A stretch of DNA of 64,000 bases from Rahnella laticis (GTDB taxonomy: Bacteria > Pseudomonadota > Gammaproteobacteria > Enterobacterales > Enterobacteriaceae). Each line of letters starts with the position of its first letter. The stretch's first letter is position 1. The translations under genes and the position numbers were made by a program. Below the pieces are notes generated by a model. That model saw nothing but the letters and a program-made list of their open reading frames with translations, had not been told where the DNA came from and ran no database searches. The DNA lies in the NCBI RefSeq assembly GCF_015644585.1, contig NZ_JADOBI010000002.1:620001-684000 (forward strand), read 5' to 3'. This document shows positions 37,351-45,561 of this stretch, one piece after another.

Positions 37351-38009
37351 AAATAATAACAGGTCTGTTATCGCTGTCGCTGCTGGCAGGCTGCAGCAGC
37401 CATGCGCAGACGCAGACGCAGACGCAGACGCAGAAAGGGAATTTTAAAGCCCCCTGGGATGAATGGTATTTCACATTTTCAACCCCCAAGGCCCTGCCTG
37501 CCCAGGTCACCCTGGTGAAACTGCTGGATACTGATGGCTATGGCTATGTTTTCCAGACCATCGATCAGCCGCAAGGTGATAGCGTGGGCAAATGGGACTC
37601 ACATAATGGCCTGGGTTCTTCACCGTTCAACAAAGCTAAAGCCCCCCCTCAAATGATTAAATTTTGCTGGGATTCAATTATCGATAAAAAGGTTTATGAA
37701 ACCACCTTATTCTTCTTACCGGACACGCAAAATAAAATGACCAGTTCAGAGCCAGACTGGTATAACGCGAAAGAAACTTATTATTTTCGTTATTTGGTGA
37801 TTGGTCTGGCACCAGAAGGAAAAGTTCGGGTGTGGCTGAAGAATAATGGTAATCCTGACTTATTACAGAGCAGTACAAAAATAACCACCGTTTCAGGTAA
37901 AGATCTGGATATGTGTAAAGGAGTGACTAAAAGTGATTTTACCTATGATTACGATGACGATATCAAAGCCTTCATAAAAGACAAAAAGTATCCCTACGGA
38001 AGCTGGTGA
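37347..38009 (+). CDS. tli1: DUF2931-type lipoprotein, Tle1 immunity protein
   Basis: 220-residue lipoprotein starting at ATG 37347 with MKIITGLLSLSLLAGC (Cys16). The mature protein (WDEWYFTFSTPKALPAQV..., VYETTLFFLP, YYFRYLVIGLAPEGKVRVWL) matches DUF2931 lipoproteins, which protect against Tle1 lipases in the periplasm. Just after the lipid Cys, four perfect CAGACG units (37407-37430) encode a QTQTQTQT linker. The start overlaps the tle1 stop by four bases. Confidence 0.85.
   Translation: MKIITGLLSLSLLAGCSSHAQTQTQTQTQKGNFKAPWDEWYFTFSTPKALPAQVTLVKLLDTDGYGYVFQTIDQPQGDSVGKWDSHNGLGSSPFNKAKAPPQMIKFCWDSIIDKKVYETTLFFLPDTQNKMTSSEPDWYNAKETYYFRYLVIGLAPEGKVRVWLKNNGNPDLLQSSTKITTVSGKDLDMCKGVTKSDFTYDYDDDIKAFIKDKKYPYGSW
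37407..37430 (+). repeat. Hexanucleotide microsatellite (CAGACG x4)
   Basis: Four perfect CAGACG units followed by CAGAAA, encoding Gln-Thr repeats in the linker behind the lipid anchor of the Tle1 immunity protein. Gain or loss of units would keep the frame and change only linker length. Confidence 0.95.
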
Positions 38010-38029
38010 GTCATTATCGGATTAATACA

Positions 38030-38158
38030 GACTATGCAGGGAGAAGAAGCATGAAAATAATAACAGGTCTGTTATCGCTGTTGCTGCTGGCAGGTTGTAG
38101 CGGTCATGCGCGGACCCAGACACTTACCCTGAGTCGTTTTTCCTACGATCACCCCTAA
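38030..38158 (+). pseudogene. Duplicated tle1-tli1 junction with a lipoprotein stub
   Basis: From 38030 the sequence repeats the end of tle1 (ATGCAGGGAGAAGAAGCA) and the signal peptide of tli1 (MKIITGLLSLLLLAGCSGHARTQT; ATG at 38051). It then diverges and stops at TAA 38156-38158 after 35 codons. It is the remnant of a second lipase-immunity unit, parallel to 37327-37412. Confidence 0.85.
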
Positions 38159-38396
38159 AGTGCCTGAAATCAACGATATCGTCCCGCTGCCACCCGCCCC
38201 GCTGCCCGCCTGGAACGGTAAGCTGAAATGGGTCGAAGCCCATGAAGCCAACGTGCCGCCCCCGAAACCTAGCGAAGCCCTGATTGAACAGCTGGCGAAA
38301 GACAAACAACTCAACCCGGAAACAGGCAGGCCGCTAATCAGCCTCCGTACGTCTGCTGTGTAAAACCGGTGAGCCCTGCCCGAAAAGCGGCTACTG
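38159..38396 (+). pseudogene. Remnant of an unknown cargo or adaptor gene
   Basis: One frame encodes PEINDIVPLPPAPLPAWNGKLKWVEAHEANVPPPKPSEALIEQLAKDKQLNPETGRPLI and stops at 38363. The next frame continues as RLLCKTGEPCPKSGY to a TGA at 38394-38396. The two parts read as one protein broken by a frameshift. I recall CxTGEPCPxSG-type motifs from T6SS effector proteins, with low confidence. No start codon or signal peptide remains attached. Confidence 0.5.
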
Positions 38397-38497
38397 ATGG
38401 CATCTCAAATTAACGATGTCATACAAAAACTCAAACCTGCAATATCGAAATTATCAGGCAAACATAATAACGACGTTTATAAAAATCAAAGGAATTT

Positions 38498-39184
38498 ATG
38501 TGTAATTTATTAACAGATTTACAAGATGGAATTAACAAATTAAAAAATGGTATAAACATACCAAAGGAAATAGAACTTCTTTACAAGTGGATTGAAAATA
38601 ACGGTCTTATCGAGTCTCATGACGGACTTATTCAAACACCTAAAGGAATGGTGGGGGATCCTACCGTTTATCTGTATGGTCGAATAAGTGCTGACTATGA
38701 GTTTTCCCCAGACGTCACTTTCACTACTTCAAGCCAGAAAGGGCTAAATTATTGGTTTGATCTTCCGGAAATCACGGATGAAATATCATCAAGGCTGGTG
38801 CCATTCGCGGAAAGTGGATTTGATGGTTCTCGCCTTGCTTTTTGGCTTGATGATAACAATGAGCTTAGATTTGTTCACATGGGGTCGGGTTCTGCTTCGA
38901 CGCTATGTTGTATCATTGCTAATGATGCAAAGGAGTTCTTATCTTTGCTTTCTATAGGATATGGTCAGTTAGGTGATGTCTGTGATTTTTCATTATCGCC
39001 TGAAGAAATAGCAGATGGAGAGGAGATAAAAATAAATTACTCATTTGTTGACTGGTTAGAGAAAACCTTCAGCATAAAAAGACCTTCTAATGCCGCCAAT
39101 ATAATCAAGGAAACGCCAGATATTGGTGATGAAGATACTATTGACGAATTTTGCTTATGGTGTAACAAGCAATTCAGGCAATAA
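38498..39184 (+). CDS. Possible orphan immunity protein (SUKH/SMI1-KNR4-like)
   Basis: 228-residue acidic soluble protein without signal peptide, in AT-rich DNA. The pattern PKEIELLYKWIENNGLIE near the N-terminus, the WFDLPEI segment and the FAESGFDGSRLAFWLDDNNELRFVHMGSGSAS segment with a late FVDWLE resemble SMI1/KNR4 (SUKH) domain immunity proteins. There is no intact toxin gene before it, only the remnant at 38159-38396, so it may be an orphan kept against kin toxins. The family call is by eye. Confidence 0.5.
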   Translation: MCNLLTDLQDGINKLKNGINIPKEIELLYKWIENNGLIESHDGLIQTPKGMVGDPTVYLYGRISADYEFSPDVTFTTSSQKGLNYWFDLPEITDEISSRLVPFAESGFDGSRLAFWLDDNNELRFVHMGSGSASTLCCIIANDAKEFLSLLSIGYGQLGDVCDFSLSPEEIADGEEIKINYSFVDWLEKTFSIKRPSNAANIIKETPDIGDEDTIDEFCLWCNKQFRQ

Positions 39185-39304
39185 ACGAATAGCGGAATAA
39201 ATTATAGGCTAGCTGTCATTGCTGATGACTATATCTATACACCCGCTCAGACTTGGGCATTTATTTATCTGCCGTAACAGAAATCAATTTATTCTGGAAA
39301 GATA

Positions 39305-41068
39305 ATGAAAGACTTAACCTTGCGTTATTACGACACCGAATTGCGCTATCTGCGCGATGCGGGAAAAGAGTTTGCACAAACTCACCCTGACCGGGCGGCG
39401 ATGCTTGACCTCGATAAACCCGGTACGCCCGACCCTTACGTGGAGCGCATGTTCGAAGGCTTTGCCTTCTCAATGGGGCGCCTGCGCGAAAAGATTGATG
39501 ATGACCTGCCGGAGTTCACCGAAGGGCTGGTGAGCATGCTGTGGCCGCATTATCTGCGCACTATCCCCTCGCTTTCGATTGTGGCGCTCACGCCGGACGT
39601 GCCGTCAATGAAGATTGCCGAAGTGGTGCCTGCGGGGATGGAAGTGTTTTCCCGCCCCGTCGGGCCGAAAAATACCATCTGCCAGTACCGTACCACGCGC
39701 GAGTTGATGCTTAACCCGCTCGCCGTCTCCAAAGTGGTGATGGCCACCGAGCCGGACGGGCGCTCGGTGCTGCGTCTGCGTCTGGCGTGCAGTCCCCAGG
39801 CCGACTGGTCGCAGGTGGATTTAACGCAACTGAGCTTTTATCTGGCGGGCGACGCGCCGGTCAGCAGCGCGCTGCATCTGGCGCTGACCCGGCGTCAGGC
39901 GGCGCTGTATCTGCGTCTGCCCAATCAGGCCGACCGCATCCGGCTCGACGGCTGGTTCTCCCCCGGCGGATTTGCCGACGAAGATCTGCTGTGGCCAAAA
40001 GGCGAAAGCGCGTTCAGCGGCTACCAGCTTTTGCTGGAATATTTCACCTTCCGCGAGAAGTTTATGTTCGTCAATCTCAACGGACTGGGCGATATCACGC
40101 TGCCTGCGGGGATTGATTATTTCGACATTGAGGTCGTACTCAGCAGCCAGTGGCAGAGCGACCTGCCGGTGACCGACGATGTGATGCATCTTCACTGTGT
40201 ACCGGTGATTAACCTGTTTTCCCTGGAAGCCGACCCGCTGATTATCAACGGGCTGGAAAGCGAATACATGCTGCGCCCGCGTCGTCTGCAGGACGGGCAT
40301 ACTGAGATTTACTCGGTGGACTCGGTCACCGGGTCGAGCCGCACCTCGGAGGCCAGCTATGTGCCATTCACCAGCTTCCGCCATCAGGGCGGAATGCAGC
40401 GCCGTCATGCGCCTGAGCGCTATTATCACACCCGCGTCAAACGCGGTGTGACCGGGATGCATGACACCTGGCTTATCCTCGGCGGCGTGCAGTGGGAATC
40501 GGACCGCGATTTTGCGCGCGAAGCCGTCTCGCTGAAAATCACCGGCACCAACGGCCAGTTACCGCGCAAAGCCCTGCAAAGCACCCTGCTCGACCACTGC
40601 GAAGCGGTGCTGCAAACCCCGCTGAAAGTGCGCAATCTGTGTAAGCCGACGCTGCCCGCCTATCCGCCTGCGGAAGATCGTTTTCAATGGCGGGTGCTGA
40701 GCCATCTCGGCTCAAGCTATCTCAACCTGATGTGCAGCGCCGAAGTGCTGCGCGGCACGCTGGAGCTGTACAACTGGCAGGGTGATGAGCTGAATAACCG
40801 CCGTCTCGACGCCATTCTTGAGGTGCAGCATCACCAGATCCAGCGCTTTGAAAAGGGCTTCCTGCTGCGCGGTATCGACATCGAAGTCACGATTGACGGC
40901 AACGGCTTTACCGGCGAAGGCGATATCCACCTGTTCGGGGAAATGCTCAACCGCTTCCTGGCGCTGTATGCCGACATCCACCTGTTTAATCAGCTCACCT
41001 TAATCGTTCAGCCCGAAGGCAAATGCATCCGATGGAAAGAGAACCACAATCAGCGACTGCCCGGCTAA
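39305..41068 (+). CDS. tssF: TssF, T6SS baseplate subunit
   Basis: 587-residue baseplate wedge protein that forms TssF2G complexes. The start MKDLTLRYYDTELRYLRDAGKEFAQTHPDRAAMLDL and the YVERMFEGFAFSMGRLREKIDDDLPEFTEGLVSMLWPHYLRTIPSLSI block are family hallmarks. GC returns to the high core-T6SS level here after the AT-rich cargo region. Its 3' end overlaps tssG. Confidence 0.96.
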   Translation: MKDLTLRYYDTELRYLRDAGKEFAQTHPDRAAMLDLDKPGTPDPYVERMFEGFAFSMGRLREKIDDDLPEFTEGLVSMLWPHYLRTIPSLSIVALTPDVPSMKIAEVVPAGMEVFSRPVGPKNTICQYRTTRELMLNPLAVSKVVMATEPDGRSVLRLRLACSPQADWSQVDLTQLSFYLAGDAPVSSALHLALTRRQAALYLRLPNQADRIRLDGWFSPGGFADEDLLWPKGESAFSGYQLLLEYFTFREKFMFVNLNGLGDITLPAGIDYFDIEVVLSSQWQSDLPVTDDVMHLHCVPVINLFSLEADPLIINGLESEYMLRPRRLQDGHTEIYSVDSVTGSSRTSEASYVPFTSFRHQGGMQRRHAPERYYHTRVKRGVTGMHDTWLILGGVQWESDRDFAREAVSLKITGTNGQLPRKALQSTLLDHCEAVLQTPLKVRNLCKPTLPAYPPAEDRFQWRVLSHLGSSYLNLMCSAEVLRGTLELYNWQGDELNNRRLDAILEVQHHQIQRFEKGFLLRGIDIEVTIDGNGFTGEGDIHLFGEMLNRFLALYADIHLFNQLTLIVQPEGKCIRWKENHNQRLPG

Positions 41069-42129
41069 TTGAACAGATGCGCGAAAAACTGCCGTACACG
41101 CAGTTTTACCGCTTCTGTCAGTTGCTGGAACAAAGCCAGCCGGATGCACCCGCACTGGGCAGTCACTGGCAGGTGAAATATGACCCGGTGCGTTTTCGTC
41201 CGCATCCGGGGATGGGCTTTCCGGCCAGTGAATTTAAACGGGTGGAGTTCCCGGACGAGGCGCACCTGCCGCCCACGATCCGCACCACCTTTATGGGGTT
41301 ATACGGTGTGGAATCGCCGCTGCCGACGGCCTATATCGACGACATCACTCAGCGCCGGGACGGGCACGAGGCCGTCAGTGATTTTCTGGATATCTTCAAC
41401 CACCGGATGATCACCCAGTACTACCGCATCTGGCGCAAATACTCATATCCGGCCACCTTCGTGGCGGGCGGTACGGACAGGACCTCGAAATATTTGCTGA
41501 GCCTGTGCGGTCTGGGGATTGACGGATGCGCGAAAACGGTGGCAACGCCTGTCTCACGCTTTCTCGCACTGACCGGTATGATGCGCCTGCCGACCCGCAC
41601 GAGTGAAGGCGTCGTGGCGCTGGTTACGCTGCTGGCCCCGGACACACAGGCCACGGTGATGGCGCACGACAAGTTGCGCATTCCGCTGCGCAACCGGCTG
41701 GCTATGAGTGCGCGTCAGCCCGTCAGTATGCGCAGCAGCCCGGTCATGGGCACCCACGCGGTGGACGTCAACAGCCAGATATTGCTGAACCTGAACACCC
41801 GCAATACGGATGAAGCCCGCGAGTGGCTGCCCGGCGGGCAACTGCACACCGATTTAATGGCGCTGCTGCACGTTTATCTCGGCTCGCGGCTGCACGTACG
41901 CATGCAGCTCTCGGTGCTGCGCAGCCTGTTGCCGGATGCCCGGCTTTCCTGCCAGCCAAAAGAAAGTGGCGTGCTGCTGGGGCGAACCGCGGTCATGCGT
42001 ACACAACGCGCCGTCACGGCCACACCCGTTAACGATACCGTTATTACGATTAATCTGGGCCGCTATCAGCGCGTTCAGGAAAACCCACACCGGAGAGAGA
42101 CCGATGAACATGGCGATTACCGCTGGTAA
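41032..42129 (+). CDS. tssG: TssG, T6SS baseplate subunit
   Basis: Wedge partner of TssF, 365 residues from ATG 41032; an ATG at 41023 is also possible, and the GAAGG element is oddly spaced for both. Family features are LIEQMREKLPYTQFYRFCQLLEQ, RVEFPDEAHLPPTIRTTFMGLYGVESPLPTAYIDDI and FLDIFNHRMITQYYRIWRKYSYP. It overlaps tssF by 37 bp and reaches into the start of tssJ. Confidence 0.95.
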   Translation: MEREPQSATARLIEQMREKLPYTQFYRFCQLLEQSQPDAPALGSHWQVKYDPVRFRPHPGMGFPASEFKRVEFPDEAHLPPTIRTTFMGLYGVESPLPTAYIDDITQRRDGHEAVSDFLDIFNHRMITQYYRIWRKYSYPATFVAGGTDRTSKYLLSLCGLGIDGCAKTVATPVSRFLALTGMMRLPTRTSEGVVALVTLLAPDTQATVMAHDKLRIPLRNRLAMSARQPVSMRSSPVMGTHAVDVNSQILLNLNTRNTDEAREWLPGGQLHTDLMALLHVYLGSRLHVRMQLSVLRSLLPDARLSCQPKESGVLLGRTAVMRTQRAVTATPVNDTVITINLGRYQRVQENPHRRETDEHGDYRW

Positions 42130-42646
42130 CACCCGCTGCGCACTGCTGGCACTGGCAATAACTTTCACGCTGAGCGGCTGCGGGCTGACCCAAAAAGTGA
42201 GCGACGGCACTGTTGCGGTCACGAAATCTATTTTCTACAAGCAGGTAAAAACGCTGCACCTGGATATTCAGGCACGTGACGCGGTCAACAACAATGCCAA
42301 AGGTGCGCCGCTGGCGACAGTCGTGCGCATCTATCAGCTGAAAGACCGCAAGGTTTTTGACGGCACGGATTATCCGTCACTGTTTGCCGGAGACAGTCAG
42401 GCCATCAAAGCCGATCTGGTCGCGGAAAAAGACATCCGCGTCCGTCCGGGCGAGGCGATAACGGTGGATATGCCTATGGACGAAAAGGCGCAATTTGTCG
42501 CCGTGGCCGGGCTGTTTCTGGCCCCGGATATCACCAACAACACCTGGCGACTGGTGCTGAGCCGCGATGACCTTGACCCGGATAAAGCCCGCCAGATTGA
42601 GCTCAATAATCAGGGGATGACGCTGATCCCCCTGAAGGACAAGTGA
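42104..42646 (+). CDS. tssJ: TssJ, T6SS outer-membrane lipoprotein
   Basis: 180-residue lipoprotein anchoring the TssJLM complex in the outer membrane by binding the C-terminal domain of TssM. The signal peptide ends in lipobox LSGC with Cys26. The mature domain (KTLHLDIQARDAVNNNAKGAPLATVVRIYQLKDRKVF...FLAPDITNNTWRLVLSRDDLDPDKARQIELNNQGMTLI) is typical. A GGAGAGA element before the ATG at 42104 sets the start, which overlaps the end of tssG. Confidence 0.95.
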   Translation: MNMAITAGNTRCALLALAITFTLSGCGLTQKVSDGTVAVTKSIFYKQVKTLHLDIQARDAVNNNAKGAPLATVVRIYQLKDRKVFDGTDYPSLFAGDSQAIKADLVAEKDIRVRPGEAITVDMPMDEKAQFVAVAGLFLAPDITNNTWRLVLSRDDLDPDKARQIELNNQGMTLIPLKDK

Positions 42647-42647
42647 G

Positions 42648-43073
42648 ATGCCGCAGCCTTCCGTCTATGAAATGCTGCTCGGCAATTTTGCCGGCGGCAT
42701 TGAGCTTCATCAGGTCAGCGAAGCCAATCAGGTCATTCTGTCCGTGCTCGACAACATGCAGCGGGTCCTTAACTGCCGCGCAGGAACGATTTCGCATCTG
42801 CCGGATTACGGCCTGCCGGACATGAGCAAAATCTTGCAGGGGATGCCCGGCACCGCGCACTCCCTGCTGACCGCGCTCTCCGCCACGCTGCTGAAATACG
42901 AGCCGCGGATCCAAAAGCTGAACGTGATTTTACTGCCACAGTCCACACCAGGGCATCTTGAATACGCCATCGACGCCGAGCTGAAAGAGCTTGGTCTGGT
43001 GCGGTTTGGGACTGAGTTTATGCCGGAAGGCCGGGTGCTGATGCGACATATGAAACAGCAGAATTATGTTTGA
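42648..43073 (+). CDS. tssE: TssE, T6SS baseplate protein (gp25-like)
   Basis: 141-residue gp25/lysozyme-like baseplate component that joins baseplate and sheath. It shows the expected LNCRAGTISHLPDYGLPDMSKI and EPRIQKLNVILLP segments. It starts one base after the tssJ stop. A degenerate copy of its 3' end lies at 43646-43699. Confidence 0.95.
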   Translation: MPQPSVYEMLLGNFAGGIELHQVSEANQVILSVLDNMQRVLNCRAGTISHLPDYGLPDMSKILQGMPGTAHSLLTALSATLLKYEPRIQKLNVILLPQSTPGHLEYAIDAELKELGLVRFGTEFMPEGRVLMRHMKQQNYV

Positions 43074-43125
43074 TGGTCAGATTCAATCCTGAGTGTCACC
43101 TGCCATCGTCAATGACAGAGGAAGT

Positions 43126-43596
43126 ATGTCAGCTAAAGAACGTTTTTTGAAAAAGCTACAAGACAAACAACCGGGCCGTACCGTGTTTGAAAATAAAGGT
43201 CAGGCTGATATCGCTGAGTTTCAGCAACAGATGAGTCAGCTTCAGGAGAACATGGAAACATGGCTGGCCGGTACCGGCATCCGGACGGAAAGCACCTCCG
43301 TTTCATTGGTTGAATTTCTGATAGGCGGAAAGGCATTCAACATTCCCGGCATCCACCTGCGTTATGAAAACAAGATGGTGAAATTCACGCCTGCCTTTTT
43401 ATACGGTCAGGGCGTGACCGGCTGCGTAGAAGTCAGCCTCTGCGCTGAGGGCGCTCCTGTCCCTCTTTGCCGTTTATTCATGCGTTCCGCAGAGCACAAT
43501 CACTGGACATGGCGTCCGGCGGGCTGGTCCACGCAGCCCGGCGAAACGTTCAGCGAAGAGATCTTTTTCAACATGATTGAAGGTTTATTGTCCTGA
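43126..43596 (+). CDS. Hypothetical protein inserted between tssE and vasL
   Basis: 156 residues from ATG 43126, preceded by GAGGAAG; an in-frame GTG at 43093 is less likely. I recognise no domain. The N-terminus is charged and helical (ERFLKKLQDKQPGRTVF...IAEFQQQMSQLQENMETWLAGTGI), and the C-terminal part is beta-rich (FNIPGIHLRYENKMVKFTPAFLYG...GCVEVSL...HWTWRPAGW). There is no signal peptide or membrane segment. It is bracketed by the real and the duplicated tssE 3' ends, so it seems to have been inserted here. It could be cytoplasmic immunity or a T6SS accessory. Confidence 0.65.
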   Translation: MSAKERFLKKLQDKQPGRTVFENKGQADIAEFQQQMSQLQENMETWLAGTGIRTESTSVSLVEFLIGGKAFNIPGIHLRYENKMVKFTPAFLYGQGVTGCVEVSLCAEGAPVPLCRLFMRSAEHNHWTWRPAGWSTQPGETFSEEIFFNMIEGLLS

Positions 43597-43645
43597 CCTT
43601 TAATCCTGCCACCTGAATTCTTTAATGCACTGGCCTTCGGGAATA

Positions 43646-43699
43646 CCTGAAGGCCTTGTGCTGATCCGCTATGTGAAAGAGCAGAATTACGTAAGTTAA
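43646..43699 (+). pseudogene. Duplicated tssE 3' end
   Basis: CCT 43646 to TAA 43699 reads PEGLVLIRYVKEQNYVS, aligned with the tssE C-terminus PEGRVLMRHMKQQNYV. A few bases upstream the match continues out of frame (GGCCTTCGGGAAT). It is a diverged scar of tssE left on the far side of the inserted gene at 43126. Confidence 0.85.
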
Positions 43700-43710
43700 G
43701 GAAAACAACC

Positions 43711-45081
43711 ATGTCTATTGAACGCCAGCTGCGCACCGGGGGCGACCCGCGTGCGCTGGCTGATTATGCCGTTTTACGCGAAGAACTGAGTAAACTGACA
43801 CACCCGGCGCGTCCGGATGTGAACTGGAAAAAAGTGGAACAGCTGTGTCTGAGCCTGTTCCAGCAAAACGGCATCGAGCTGCAAACTGCATCGTGGTACA
43901 CGCAGGCACGGGCGCAACTCGTCGGATTGTCCGGGCTGAATGAAGGGCTGGCGATACTCGACGCGCTGATCTCCCGCCAGTGGCCGGGGCTATGGCCGCA
44001 GCCGGTTCATGCACGGATGGAAATTCTGACCGGGCTGAGCCAGCGCTTGCAGCAATCCCTTCGGGGAATGACGCTGGAATACCGCGACCTGCCGCAAATT
44101 TATGAGGCGGAAAAACTCATCAATGCGCTGTGTGATGTATTGCAACGTCTTGAACTAAAACACGCCAGCCAGCTTACCGTGCTGAGCACCTATATGCAGG
44201 GTGCCGCGATGCGCCTCGAAAACATGCACGCCACGACAGACTCTGCCGTTGTGCTGCCCGCTGCCGCCGAAAAAGTTGAAAGAACATGGGATACCCAGGC
44301 CAGAGAACCCTGGGTTTATGTTGCTCAGGCAGAACCCGAGCTTCCGCAGGTGGTGATTGCACCCGCTCCGGCAGCGAGGCGTCCGTTACAGTGGAAAGGA
44401 TTTGTGGCGGGGATTGTGGTCACCGTACTGGTCGGCAGCGGCGTGGTGGCAGGCGTGAACGCGTTTTATCATCCGCCTGCCAGCGAGCGGCTGATAGCGT
44501 CACTGACTAACACGCCTAAACCTCTGAGCGCTACTGAGCTGCAAGCCCTGAAAAATCGCGAGGCAGAATCACTTCACCGCGAGGCGCCAGAGATCATTGC
44601 CACCACCCGCCAGCTAACCCGCCATCTGGCCGCACTTTCGCCGCGCTGGGCGCAGGACACCGGTTCGCAGCTGATACAGCAGACCCGGTTCCTCTGGCCT
44701 GACAATCCCGAGACGAAAAAGCTGACGCAGGAATGGAACGAGCAGCTGACCGCCAATGCTATGCCGCTGGAAAACCTCAACGGCTGGTATTCGGCCAACG
44801 CGCAGTTGCAGCAACTGGCAGATAAGCTTAACGGGCTGGATGAACAGCGCGGCAAATATATGACCGTCTCGCAGCTCAAATCGTCGGTTTTTGCCATTCA
44901 GCAGGCGCTGAACACAGCCACGTCGGTCGAAGAATCGCTGCGTAAATTAGCCGAAGCGAAGCAGCAAAAAAATGCCGTATCTCCTCAGCTGCTGATGCAA
45001 CTGGATAATCAGTTCACGCAGTTGCTGAACCGGTATGCATTGCTGATGCCAGCCTCGATGCCCTCCCAACCACAGCCCTGA
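43711..45081 (+). CDS. vasL: VasL-like TssA-family protein
   Basis: 456 residues. An ImpA-related N-terminal domain (LRTGGDPRALADYAVLREELSKLTHPARPDVNWKKVEQLCLSLF...ELQTASWYTQARAQLVGLSGLNEGLAILDALI) is followed by a linker, one membrane helix near 225-250 (WKGFVAGIVVTVLVGSGVVAGVNAFY) and a helical periplasmic or cytoplasmic tail. This is the VasL layout, a membrane-bound TssA relative. Its exact task in this system is not visible. Confidence 0.82.
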   Translation: MSIERQLRTGGDPRALADYAVLREELSKLTHPARPDVNWKKVEQLCLSLFQQNGIELQTASWYTQARAQLVGLSGLNEGLAILDALISRQWPGLWPQPVHARMEILTGLSQRLQQSLRGMTLEYRDLPQIYEAEKLINALCDVLQRLELKHASQLTVLSTYMQGAAMRLENMHATTDSAVVLPAAAEKVERTWDTQAREPWVYVAQAEPELPQVVIAPAPAARRPLQWKGFVAGIVVTVLVGSGVVAGVNAFYHPPASERLIASLTNTPKPLSATELQALKNREAESLHREAPEIIATTRQLTRHLAALSPRWAQDTGSQLIQQTRFLWPDNPETKKLTQEWNEQLTANAMPLENLNGWYSANAQLQQLADKLNGLDEQRGKYMTVSQLKSSVFAIQQALNTATSVEESLRKLAEAKQQKNAVSPQLLMQLDNQFTQLLNRYALLMPASMPSQPQP

Positions 45082-45123
45082 TAAGCAGCGGCCAAAGCAT
45101 ATTTCAATTTGAGGTCCCTCCAC

Positions 45124-45561
45124 ATGAACAAATTTTTAAATATCGGCCTGATCACTTTACTCATGACGGGCAGTACCTGCGTCCATGCAGATGAACGCTC
45201 AGCCGTGTTACTGCTATCCGGAGGAGTGGCCAGCGCCGGGAGTTCTGTTGTGGTCAGCGGACTGATCCTCTCCCCGATTCTGTTACCCGCCGCATTGGTG
45301 ATTAAAAGCGTGGAATACAGCAAAGGAGAGAAGACTGCCACCTTGCTGACTGAAACGCCTGAGAGGAAAACCGTAAAGTTAAAACTGTCTGATAAAATGG
45401 CAAAGGATGCCAAATTGAAAGCTGGGGATCGTCTTACCCTCGAACCCGCTCCTCAGGGCGAAGGGGCGGTGCTGAAGAAAGAGGGAAAAGCCGTTGCCCA
45501 TATGCGCAACGCCAGTGACGAAGGATTATCTTCGAGCGCACAAATGGCTGAAAAACCGTGA
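45124..45561 (+). CDS. Exported hypothetical protein at the T6SS 3' end
   Basis: 145 residues from ATG 45124 (GAGGT upstream), with a Sec signal peptide ending near CVHA-DE. A Gly/Ser/Ala-rich hydrophobic stretch (LLLSGGVASAGSSVVVSGLILSPILLPAALVI) could be a second membrane segment, and a small basic beta domain follows (TVKLKLSDKMAKDAKLKAGDRLTLEPA). I do not recognise a function. The stop overlaps the next start as GTGA, so the two genes are coupled. Confidence 0.65.
   Translation: MNKFLNIGLITLLMTGSTCVHADERSAVLLLSGGVASAGSSVVVSGLILSPILLPAALVIKSVEYSKGEKTATLLTETPERKTVKLKLSDKMAKDAKLKAGDRLTLEPAPQGEGAVLKKEGKAVAHMRNASDEGLSSSAQMAEKP

Noticed and set aside
37407-37430. Phase-variable on/off switch at the CAGACG repeat
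   Set aside because: The unit is six bases, so slippage cannot change the reading frame; only linker length could vary.
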